Under the pieces are notes generated by a model. The model ran no database searches. It saw only the letters and a list, made by a program, of their open reading frames with translations, and was not told where the DNA came from. 64,000 nucleotides of DNA from Arthrobacter sp. OY3WO11 (GTDB lineage Bacteria; Actinomycetota; Actinomycetes; Actinomycetales; Micrococcaceae), in assembly GCF_001641125.1 (NCBI RefSeq), contig NZ_LWLP01000001.1:2776079-2840078 (forward strand). The letters run 5' to 3'. Shown here piece after piece: positions 29,101 to 35,824 of the stretch. How positions within the stretch are numbered: position 1 is the stretch's first letter; every line of letters begins with the position of its first letter. The position numbers and the translations under genes are program-made.

Positions 29101-29425
29101 CATCCTGATGACCGCGCTCGCCACCGTGTTCGCGCTGACGCCCATGGCCATGGGCCTCACCGGCGGCGGCGGCTTCATCTCTCAGCCGCTGGCGGTTGTC
29201 GTCATCGGTGGGCTGATCTCCTCGACCGCCCTGACCCTGGTGCTGGTGCCCGTCCTGTACAGGCTGGTGGAGGGCCGGCGTGAAAAGAAGGCGCTGCTCC
29301 GTGACCTTCAGGCCCGCCACGAATTCGGGCCCGGACCGGACGTGGACGAGGAATTCAGGGACTGGACGACGGGCATGGTTCCCAAAACCAGCGGGCGCCG
29401 CGCGGCCCCCGGCGGCCCCGCCTAG
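26195..29425 (+). CDS. RND-family efflux permease (HAE1/SwrC-like)
   Basis: This 1076-residue proton-driven pump subunit has two repeats, each with a membrane helix, a large outside porter region, and a block of five to six helices. The proton-relay pair is seen in AIGRVVDDSIVVIENI of TM4. The second half carries a helix block ending near TGGGGFISQPLAVVVIGGL. It resembles B. subtilis SwrC (YerP) rather than mycobacterial MmpL. No membrane-fusion or outer-membrane partner gene is adjacent. AGGAG lies 8 bases before the ATG. A 24-bp tandem duplication starts at its last codons. Confidence 0.92.
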   Translation: MFRLAQLSLANRALIALITVFASVFGVITMSSLKQELIPSIEFPQITVLTAMPGASPEVVDKQVSGPLETALNGVEGLESTSSTSRNGVSQITMVFTYGSNLDRARNQIDRAISNAKRSLPEDVQPQAIAGSISDFPIVFLAVSSDKTLSELNADLQRLSVPRLQKIDGVRGADVTGGASQHIEILPRGDAMAAAGASITSIRDALENNGALIPAGTLEEQGKTLSLQIGSPVDSLAAIEALPLGGAKGGATIGSVADVSLKDDERTSITRTNGEETLAVSVTKKPEGDTVGISHAVRDTLDELEAELGSNAKFTPVFDQAPFIEKSIKDLTTEGLLGLGFAVAVILVFLMSTRSTLVTAVSIPLSLLITFIGLSATGYSLNILTLGALTIAIGRVVDDSIVVIENIKRHLSYGEDKVTAILTAIREVAGAITASTLTTVAVFLPIAFVGELAGELFRPFALTVTMALLASLLVSLTIVPVLAYWFLKNTGAAGAGAAAPAAARRNADEARAKALEAEQRSRLQRGYLPILTKTQKHPVITLVAAALVLGATAAMTPLLATNLLGNSGQNSLTVRQVLPAGTTLADTSAAAIRLEEVLRGIDGVKDIQVTSGNAQAGFAALTSTGSSNSTFTVVTDEKADQEQLQETVRSELAKVPDSGKISVGTQQGGFGTSSTVDITLNAASSADLQEASDTMVAAMTGVPGTSEVATNLAASQPVVQVRVDRAKTVAAGLNEEQVAGVLASTISPIPAGEVRIDTNDFPVQIGQGTRFTSIDAVRGIPLPAAGGQVPLGSIASVEQVDVPVSITASNGQRTARVSVTPSDSNLGAVNAEVQKRLADVQLPPGVTAEIGGATTQQQESFQQLGLALLAAIAIVYVIMVATFKSLIQPLILLVSVPFAATGAVALLLVTGVPLGLPSLIGMLMLVGIVVTNAIVLIDLINQYRQPRDGRPGMNVADAITHGARQRLRPILMTALATVFALTPMAMGLTGGGGFISQPLAVVVIGGLISSTALTLVLVPVLYRLVEGRREKKALLRDLQARHEFGPGPDVDEEFRDWTTGMVPKTSGRRAAPGGPA

Positions 29426-29465
29426 AGGCCGGTACGGGCCCCCGCCTAGAGGCCGGTACGGGCCC
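29418..29465. repeat. Two exact 24-bp tandem copies spanning the RND stop codon
   Basis: Positions 29418-29441 are repeated exactly at 29442-29465, and a third partial copy begins at 29466. Each unit starts CCGCCTAGAGG and ends GTACGGGCCC, so the stop codon TAG of the pump gene is duplicated. It looks like a recent slippage duplication. Confidence 0.85.
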
Positions 29466-29536
29466 CCGCCCGGACCGCCCCAAGCCCGCACGGGCTTCAC
29501 GGAATATTTCCCCAAGGGATGCGTTATACCCTGCGG

Positions 29537-29554
29537 TAGATGCAAATGCATCTA
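29537..29554. promoter_or_regulatory. Palindromic operator upstream of the luciferase-like monooxygenase
   Basis: TAGATGCA-AA-TGCATCTA is a perfect palindrome 54 bases before the gene. It lies just upstream of TACACT (29563-29568), a possible -10, so a bound dimer would cover the -35 zone. The MarR protein encoded in the same operon is the obvious candidate ligand. Confidence 0.65.
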
Positions 29555-29608
29555 AATTGAACTACACTGGGACCAAGCCCGGAGAGTCCAGGAAGGGAAA
29601 GGCACATC

Positions 29609-30718
29609 ATGCAGATCGGTGTTTTCAGCGTCAGCGACATCACCACGGACCCCACCACGGGGCAGACCCCCACCGAGAACGAACGCATCAAGGCGTCGGT
29701 CGCCATCGCCAAAAAGGTCGAGGAAATCGGGATGGACGTCTACGCCCTCGGCGAGCACCACAACCGCCCCTTCTTCTCCTCCTCCCCCACCACAACCCTG
29801 GCGTACATCGCCGCCCAGACGGAACGCATCACGCTGTCCACGGCTACTACGCTGATCACCACCAATGACCCGGTCAAGATCGCGGAGGACTTCGCGATGC
29901 TCCAGCACCTGGCCGATGGCCGTGTTGACCTGGTCCTGGGCCGCGGTAACACCGCGCCGGTGTACCCGTGGTTCGGCAAGAACATCCAGGACGGCGTGGA
30001 GCTGGCCATCGAGAACTACAGCCTGCTGCGGAAGCTCTGGGACGAGGACACCGTGAACTGGTCCGGCAAGTTCCGGACGCCCCTGCAGAACTTCACGTCC
30101 ACGCCCCGCCCGCTGGACGGCGTCGCCCCCTTTGTGTGGCACGGCTCCATCCGCACGCCGCAGATCGCCGAAGTGGCTGCCTACTTTGGTGACGGCTTCT
30201 TCGCCAACAACATCTTCTGGCCCAAGGAGCACTACCAGCAGCTGATCGGCCTGTACCGCGAACGCTACGAGCACTACGGCCACGGCAAGGCAGACCAGGC
30301 GATCGTGGGCCTCGGCGGCCAGTTCTTCATGCGGAAGAACTCGCAGGACGCCGTCAAGGAATTCCGCCCGTACTTCGACAACGCCCCGGTCTACGGCCAC
30401 GGCCCCTCGCTCGAGGACTTCACCTCGCAGACGCCGCTGACGGTGGGCAGCCCGCAGGAAGTCATTGAAAAGACCCTGACGTTCCGGGAGTACTTCGGCG
30501 ACTACCAGCGCCAGCTGTTCCTGATCGACCACGCGGGCCTGCCGCTGAAAACCGTGCTGGAGCAGCTGGACCTGTTCGGCGAGGAGGTCCTCCCCGTCCT
30601 GCGGAAGGAGTACGCGGCCCGCAAGCCGGCCCACGTTCCCGAGCCGCCCACGCACGCCGGCCGGGTGGCCGCGCTGCTGGCCGCCCAGGACGCGGAAAAG
30701 TCCGCCGCGGGCGCGTGA
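29609..30718 (+). CDS. LLM-class flavin-dependent monooxygenase, CE1758 type
   Basis: This 369-residue bacterial-luciferase-like TIM-barrel flavoprotein is expected to use FMNH2 or F420 with oxygen. The N-terminal MQIGVFSVSDITTDPTTG, then GEHHNRPFFSSSPTTTLAYI and TPLTVGSPQEVIEKTL, match the CE1758-type subgroup that is usually paired with a dedicated FMN reductase. That partner is not next to it here. The substrate is unknown. It is followed, with stop/start overlap (TGATG), by a MarR gene, and preceded by a perfect palindrome, so local autoregulation is likely. Confidence 0.88.
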   Translation: MQIGVFSVSDITTDPTTGQTPTENERIKASVAIAKKVEEIGMDVYALGEHHNRPFFSSSPTTTLAYIAAQTERITLSTATTLITTNDPVKIAEDFAMLQHLADGRVDLVLGRGNTAPVYPWFGKNIQDGVELAIENYSLLRKLWDEDTVNWSGKFRTPLQNFTSTPRPLDGVAPFVWHGSIRTPQIAEVAAYFGDGFFANNIFWPKEHYQQLIGLYRERYEHYGHGKADQAIVGLGGQFFMRKNSQDAVKEFRPYFDNAPVYGHGPSLEDFTSQTPLTVGSPQEVIEKTLTFREYFGDYQRQLFLIDHAGLPLKTVLEQLDLFGEEVLPVLRKEYAARKPAHVPEPPTHAGRVAALLAAQDAEKSAAGA

Positions 30719-31200
30719 TGGCAGGCAAGAGCGCGGAGTCGCCGGTGCGGCTCGCCGCAGAAACCTGGGAGTCGCTGTTCCGGGCCCAGGTTGCGGTGAT
30801 GCGGAAGCTGCAGTCCGGCCCGGCCTTCCGGAAGCTGGCAGTCAATGAGTACGACGTCCTGTTCACCCTGTCCCGTTGCCCGTCCGGCTGGCTGCGGCTC
30901 AATGAACTCAACGACAACGTCCTGTTGAGCCAGTCCAGCCTCAGCCGGCTGGTGGAGCGGCTTGAGAAGCGGGGGCTTATTGCAAGGATGCCGGCGCCCG
31001 AGGATGGCCGTGGAGTGCTTTTAAAACTGACGGACGAGGGCCGGGAGCTCCAGAAGGAGATTGGCCGTGAGCATGTGCGCGACATCTCCGAACTCATGGG
31101 CCCGGCCCTGACGGCGGCGGAACAAAAGGAACTCATGCGTCTCACCACCAAGCTGCGGAGTTCCCTGGGTCCGCGGCCGCCCCGGCAGGACCCGCGCTAG
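30718..31200 (+). CDS. MarR-family regulator of the luciferase-like operon
   Basis: This 160-residue winged-helix protein has SGWLRLNELNDNVLLSQSSL then SRLVERLEKRGLIARM and a wing with PEDGRGVLLKLTDEG. The ATG at 30718 shares its A with the preceding TGA, so it is translated by coupling with the monooxygenase. The palindrome at 29537-29554 is the likely binding site. The last four bases overlap the stop of the convergent transglutaminase gene. Confidence 0.9.
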   Translation: MAGKSAESPVRLAAETWESLFRAQVAVMRKLQSGPAFRKLAVNEYDVLFTLSRCPSGWLRLNELNDNVLLSQSSLSRLVERLEKRGLIARMPAPEDGRGVLLKLTDEGRELQKEIGREHVRDISELMGPALTAAEQKELMRLTTKLRSSLGPRPPRQDPR

Positions 31201-32003
31201 CCCAGGGCCACGAGCCTGGCGGGGTCCTCCACCGGCAGGCTGCCGTTGACCACGGCCGTGACCTGCATCTGGCTCAAGCTCAGGCTTCCGCCCACCGTGG
31301 ACAGGAATGCGGTGTCGGCTGAGTCCCGGCCGGCCGTGATCCGCAGCATCGACTCCCGCGGGGCCAGGCCCGTGGGATCGATCACGTGCCAGCCGCCTTC
31401 CACGTAGGCTTCTGCGACGGCATGGAAATCCATGGGGCTCAGGCCGGGGGCGTACACGGCGGCCAGGCGTGCCGGAATGTCCTTGGACCTCAGCAGCGCA
31501 ATGGCCAGGTGTGCGAAGTCCCGGCAGACACCGCGGCGGCTCAGGAGGGTTTCCACGGCGCCGTCGGTCCCGCGGGAGGAGCCGCTGATGTACCGCAGCT
31601 CGCCGTTCACCCAGTTCCGGACGGCGTGCAGCAGTTCCGCGCCGGCGGCTCCGTCGAATTCCGCGTACGCGGTGGGCAGGAGGCGGTCCGACTCCGCGTA
31701 GCGGCTGGGCCGGACGTAGCGGATGCGGTCAGCAAGTTCCGCTTCCTCAGGCTGTGCCTTTCCAGCGACCGTGGCGGAGTATTGCACCACCACCTCTGAC
31801 GGTTCCGCGAACTCCATGTAGTGGAGCCGGCCGCCGTGGTGGTCAGGCACCTCGCTCACGGGGACCTGCGTGCCGCTGGCGGTAACGGACAGGTTTTCCT
31901 CGAAGGACGAGTAGCCGGGGTTCCTGGCGGCGGCGATGGCCATGGCCACTTTGGTGTTGGGTGTGGTCTTGAAGACCAGGCGTGCGGAAACAGTGCGTTC
32001 CAT
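31197..32003 (-). CDS. Transglutaminase-like domain protein
   Basis: This 268-residue protein has the papain-like transglutaminase core with a plausible Cys-His-Asp triad: Cys in SRRGVCRDFAHLAIALL, His in SPMDFHAVAEAYV, Asp in WHVIDPTGLAP. The N-terminal half is the beta-rich domain typical of actinobacterial homologues. There is no signal peptide. Members may be cysteine proteases or peptide-modifying enzymes; the substrate is unknown. The ATG at 32003 has GGAGAG upstream with short spacing. Confidence 0.87.
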   Translation of the reverse strand: MERTVSARLVFKTTPNTKVAMAIAAARNPGYSSFEENLSVTASGTQVPVSEVPDHHGGRLHYMEFAEPSEVVVQYSATVAGKAQPEEAELADRIRYVRPSRYAESDRLLPTAYAEFDGAAGAELLHAVRNWVNGELRYISGSSRGTDGAVETLLSRRGVCRDFAHLAIALLRSKDIPARLAAVYAPGLSPMDFHAVAEAYVEGGWHVIDPTGLAPRESMLRITAGRDSADTAFLSTVGGSLSLSQMQVTAVVNGSLPVEDPARLVALG

Positions 32004-32075
32004 GACTCTCCGGGGGTGTCGGCAGGAAAGAAGCCGCCGCTTGTCCCGGCCGGGGATGCGGGCAGGGAACGGGGA

Positions 32076-32888
32076 CTAGTTTTTGATCTCCAGAGACATT
32101 AGCATCCGCTGGACGTTGGCGAAGTCAGCACTCTCGCTGGCGTACTTAGCGGCCTGTTCAAGGGTGTCGAATGCTTTGGCGGGCGCCACTTTTTCATCGG
32201 GCGCAAAGGCCCTGACGGACACCAGGTCACCAAAGGAGTAGTCGCCCTTACCCGCCGGCCCGCGGACTATATTGCGCAGTTCGCAGGCCTGCCCGCCGGC
32301 CCCGCCCACGATGTTCGTGATTCCGTAGGAGCCGAAGTACCGGTACCCCTGGATGACCCGGAAAACCATCCTGGGCGGTATGGTCCCCTCCCCGCCTTCG
32401 GCGGACAGCTCCGCCGGCACACTGGCGATGACGGTGTACGGCCTGCGCGCCCCCTCGGGGCAGTCAGCGGACGACGGCGGGAGTCCCGTCCGCAGGGCCG
32501 CCATGAAGGTGCCGTCCGGCTTCTTGACCTCGATCTTCAAGGCACCGGGAAGGGTCCCCTCCTCAGGTGGGACCGATTGGGCTATCCAGGTATCCGGCAG
32601 TTCGAAGACCACGGTTTTCGCCGGATCCGAAAAGGTCTTCCACGCAGAGGCTGTGGCGGCAGGCTGGGCTGTTGCGGAGCCGGACGCGGCGGGCGTGGCG
32701 GATGGGGATGCCGCAGCCGAAGCCGTCCCTTCCGGCGCAGCGGTGGCGGTTCCGGTGGTGCCGGAGTCACCGGGCTCCGCTGTCCATCCGGGCCCGCTGT
32801 TTGACGGTGTGGAGCAACCCGCAAGGAGTGCGCCGGCCAGGAGCACGGCGGCCCCGGGCAGGACCCCCGCTGATGCGATGCGTCTCAT
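32076..32888 (-). CDS. Putative lipoprotein, unknown function
   Basis: This 270-residue protein has a lipoprotein signal (RRIASAGVLPGAAVLLAGALLAGC, Cys25), then a Ser/Thr/Ala/Pro-rich spacer of about 60 residues. A globular domain follows with FELPDTWIAQSVPPEEG and the C-terminal AFDTLEQAAKYASESADFANV, resembling small lipoproteins that bind at the cell surface. I cannot name the family. The start lacks a ribosome-binding site; TAGGCT ends 6 bases upstream. It is 72 bp upstream of, and in the same direction as, the transglutaminase-like gene. Confidence 0.8.
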   Translation of the reverse strand: MRRIASAGVLPGAAVLLAGALLAGCSTPSNSGPGWTAEPGDSGTTGTATAAPEGTASAAASPSATPAASGSATAQPAATASAWKTFSDPAKTVVFELPDTWIAQSVPPEEGTLPGALKIEVKKPDGTFMAALRTGLPPSSADCPEGARRPYTVIASVPAELSAEGGEGTIPPRMVFRVIQGYRYFGSYGITNIVGGAGGQACELRNIVRGPAGKGDYSFGDLVSVRAFAPDEKVAPAKAFDTLEQAAKYASESADFANVQRMLMSLEIKN

Positions 32889-33046
32889 GCAGCCAGCCTA
32901 ACGGGACAGGGCTGCCGCGGAACCTGACCGGGAGCGGCGTTTCCTGCCACTCCCGCGGGCCGAAAACGAGGGGCCGGCGCCGGGCACCAACGGTGCGTGT
33001 CGCCGTCGGACAGTCAACATCGGCGCCGGGGACTAGGCTGGTGCCT

Positions 33047-33706
33047 ATGGAAGCCCACCAACGCACGGCCGAAGAAGATTTGGCGGACATTTCCCCCGTC
33101 GACGTCGCCGACTGGCGGCTCCGGACTTTCGCCCTGTACGACAATGTCCGCAAGCTCGCGGCGGAAGATCCGGCGGAAGCACATTCCTACTGGCGCCACC
33201 AGCGTGACCTGATGTTTGCCACGCACCCCGCCTCGGCACTGTCCGCAGCAGACAAGGGGCGCTTCTCCGGCCTCAAGACGGCTGACTACGATCCGATCTA
33301 CCGTTTTCACGTCCCGCTGACCAAAGAGGGTGCGGGCCGGGAAATGAGCGTGGAAACCGGAACTGACGGCGTGGTGAATTTCGTCAGGCTGGGCACATTC
33401 GACCTGCCGGAGATGGGGCAGCTCGCCGTGTGGAAGCTGCAGGGATACGGCGGCGGCATCTTCGTGCCCTTCCGGGACGCAACCGCCGGCCAGCCCGGCG
33501 GAAGCTACGGCGCCGGGCGGTACCTTCTGGACACCATCAAGGGCGCGTTCCACGGGGTCAGCGGGACGGGCCCGGACGCCGCTTTCGTCCTGGACTTCAA
33601 CTTCGCCTACAACCCCTCCTGCGCCTACAACGAGGCCTGGGCCTGCCCCCTGCCGGGTCCGTCCAACCGGCTGGCCGTGGAAATCCCGGTCGGCGAGTTG
33701 TACTGA
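33047..33706 (+). CDS. DUF1684 domain-containing protein
   Basis: This 219-residue cytoplasmic protein matches the DUF1684 pattern: ADWRLRTFALYDNVRKLAAE, an FSGLKTADYDPIYRF segment, GAGRYLLDTIKGAFHG, and the hallmark LDFNFAYNPSCAYNEAWACPLP split over the Cys-rich part. The function of the family is not established. ATG 33047 follows TAGGCT by 7 bases with no Shine-Dalgarno, suggesting leaderless translation. The longer frame from 32567 runs antisense to the lipoprotein gene and is not used. Confidence 0.87.
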   Translation: MEAHQRTAEEDLADISPVDVADWRLRTFALYDNVRKLAAEDPAEAHSYWRHQRDLMFATHPASALSAADKGRFSGLKTADYDPIYRFHVPLTKEGAGREMSVETGTDGVVNFVRLGTFDLPEMGQLAVWKLQGYGGGIFVPFRDATAGQPGGSYGAGRYLLDTIKGAFHGVSGTGPDAAFVLDFNFAYNPSCAYNEAWACPLPGPSNRLAVEIPVGELY

Positions 33707-33748
33707 CCGCTGAGGGCAGCAGCACGCCCCAAGTCTTCTGGAGGATGG

Positions 33749-34903
33749 CTAGCCGCCGAGCGCCCGTACGCTCTCCACAGCATGGCGGACCGCCCCCGCT
33801 GCGGTATTGAGGTCCTCCCCCGTGACCGCGGTATCGAAGCTGAACCGGACCGCCGTCTGGGCAACCTCGGCTTCATAGCCCAGCGCCGTGAGGACAGGCG
33901 ACGGAGCATCGGCCCCGGCTGCGCACGCAGATCCGCTGGAGCACACCACACCCTGCCGCTCCAGCTCCAGGAGCACGGATTCGCCGCTGGTTCCCGGGAA
34001 GCAGAACGATGCCACGGACGGCAGCCGGCGGGAAGGATGGCCCGTAAGCACCGCTCCCGGCACGCCGGTGAGAACGGCGCTGATGAACATGTCCCGCAGG
34101 GCCGCCACGCGTCGTCGTTGTTCCTGCTGGCTTGCCTGGGCAAGCGTCAGCGCGGTGGCCATGGCGACTGCACCTGAAACGTTCTCCGTGCCCGACCTGC
34201 GGCCCCGTTCCTGGCCGCCGCCGTGGAGGAGCGGCTCGATCCTGGTGCGGCCACGGACAAAGAGCACGCCGCATCCCTTGGGCGCCCCCAGCTTGTGTCC
34301 CGAGATGCTCATGGCGTCGATGCCCAGCGTCCTGGTATCCAAAGGCAGCCACCCTGCCGCCTGGACCGCGTCCGTGTGGAAGGGAACTCCAGCCTGGCGC
34401 GCAACCGCTGCCAGCTCGGTCACAGGCTGGATGGTTCCCACCTCATTGTTGGCGTACATAACGCTGACCAGGGCGGTTTCCGGACGCAGCGCGGCACGGA
34501 GGGCTTCCGGCGTCACAAGCCCAGCGCGGTCCACCGGCACCACGTCAACGGTAAATCCGTGGAAGCGCTCCAGGTACAGGGCGGACTCCTCCACGGCAGG
34601 ATGTTCGACGGCGCTGATCACCACCCGGTTGAGCTGCGGGTTGGCAGCCTGCCGCGCCAGGGCAATGCCTTTGACAGCCATGTTGTCCGCTTCGGTCCCG
34701 CCGGAGGTAAAGGTCACTTCACCGGGCCTGCAGCCCAGGACGGCGGCCACGGAGTCCCGGGCATCGGCAAGGGCAGCGGCAGCTGATGCTCCCAGGGCGT
34801 GATGGCTGGAGGGGTTCCCGAAGTCACCGGTCATGTACGGCCACATGGCTTCCAGCACCTCGCGGCGGACCGGGGTGGTGGCAGCAGCATCAAGGAAAAT
34901 CAC
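33749..34903 (-). CDS. Cysteine desulfurase, NifS/IscS type, in the NAD operon
   Basis: This 384-residue PLP enzyme takes sulfur from cysteine to a persulfide for Fe-S cluster assembly. The PLP lysine lies in SISGHKLGAPKG, the substrate-site His in AVEHPAVEES, and the mobile-loop active Cys in VVCSSGSACAAG. Its GTG start lies 3 bases after the nadC stop, making it the last gene of nrtR-nadA-nadB-nadC. NadA needs a [4Fe-4S] cluster, so a dedicated sulfur donor for NadA is the likely role (inference from context). Confidence 0.93.
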   Translation of the reverse strand: MIFLDAAATTPVRREVLEAMWPYMTGDFGNPSSHHALGASAAAALADARDSVAAVLGCRPGEVTFTSGGTEADNMAVKGIALARQAANPQLNRVVISAVEHPAVEESALYLERFHGFTVDVVPVDRAGLVTPEALRAALRPETALVSVMYANNEVGTIQPVTELAAVARQAGVPFHTDAVQAAGWLPLDTRTLGIDAMSISGHKLGAPKGCGVLFVRGRTRIEPLLHGGGQERGRRSGTENVSGAVAMATALTLAQASQQEQRRRVAALRDMFISAVLTGVPGAVLTGHPSRRLPSVASFCFPGTSGESVLLELERQGVVCSSGSACAAGADAPSPVLTALGYEAEVAQTAVRFSFDTAVTGEDLNTAAGAVRHAVESVRALGG

Positions 34904-34906
34904 GGC

Positions 34907-35824
34907 TTACCCCGCTGACAGTTCCACGTCCAGGCCAAGGTCCAGGGCGGCCACCGTGTGGGTGAGGGCACCTACGGAGATGACGTCCACGCCGGTGGCT
35001 GCGATTCCCGCCACGGTGTTGAGGTTGACGTTGCCGCTTGCTTCGACCCGCGCCCGGCCTGCAACCAGGGCAACGCCTTTCCTGAGCTCCTCAACGGTGA
35101 AGTTGTCCAGCATGATGGTGTCCACGCCTGCCGCCAGCACAGGTTCGATCTGGTCCAGGCGGTCCACCTCGACTTCGAAGTGCGTGGTGTGTCCCAGCTG
35201 GGCCTTTGCCGCCAGGAGCAGTTCCGTGAGCCTGGCGGGGTCCCCTCCGGTCATCACGGCCAGGTGGTTGTCCTTCGCCAGCACTGCATCGGACAGGCTG
35301 TACCGGTGGTTGGCCCCTCCCCCGCACCGCACCGCGAAGCGTTCCAGGATCCGCAGGCCCGGGGTGGTTTTCCGGGTGTCGGTAATCCTGGCCCGTGTCC
35401 CCTCGGCCAGCAGGACAAATTCCGCGGTTTTGGTGGCTATCGCGGACATCCGCTGGACCAGGTTGAGGGCCACACGCTCGGCGAGCAGGACCGAGCGTGC
35501 CCGTCCGCTGACCCGCGCAAGGTGCGTGCCGGCGTCGAACCTTTCCCCGTCAGCAAGCAGCAGCTCCACGTCCGTGCCGGGGTCCACCAGCTGCATGGCG
35601 TCCCGGAAGACGGTGGCCCCGCTGAACACGCCGGGCCCGCGGGCGTTCAGGACCGCCGTGGCGCGGGCATCGGCGGGAATGAGCAGCTGGGAGGTGATGT
35701 CCCCGGCCGGCGCGTCTTCGGCGAAAGCGCGCTCCAGGATCTCCCGGACGGGAGCCGCCGGCAGGGCGAGGTCCAGGCCAACGGCCCTTGCCGCCACGGG
35801 TGCGATTACGGACTTTTCAATCAT
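34907..35824 (-). CDS. nadC: Quinolinate phosphoribosyltransferase
   Basis: This 305-residue enzyme decarboxylates quinolinate and joins it to PRPP to give nicotinate mononucleotide, the third step of de novo NAD synthesis. NLVQRMSAIATKTAEF, ARITDTRKTTPGLR, VRCGGGANHRYSLSDAVLAKDNH (split) and VEVEVDRLDQ mark the quinolinate/PRPP site. ATG 35824 overlaps the nadB end by 8 bases; the extension to 35890 would lie deep in nadB and is not used. Confidence 0.95.
   Translation of the reverse strand: MIEKSVIAPVAARAVGLDLALPAAPVREILERAFAEDAPAGDITSQLLIPADARATAVLNARGPGVFSGATVFRDAMQLVDPGTDVELLLADGERFDAGTHLARVSGRARSVLLAERVALNLVQRMSAIATKTAEFVLLAEGTRARITDTRKTTPGLRILERFAVRCGGGANHRYSLSDAVLAKDNHLAVMTGGDPARLTELLLAAKAQLGHTTHFEVEVDRLDQIEPVLAAGVDTIMLDNFTVEELRKGVALVAGRARVEASGNVNLNTVAGIAATGVDVISVGALTHTVAALDLGLDVELSAG

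Noticed and set aside
26870-29551. 893-residue open frame on the minus strand opposite the RND pump
   Set aside because: It mirrors the codon periodicity of the RND gene, is extremely His/Gly/Arg/Asp-rich, and has no family motif; the plus-strand protein is clearly real.
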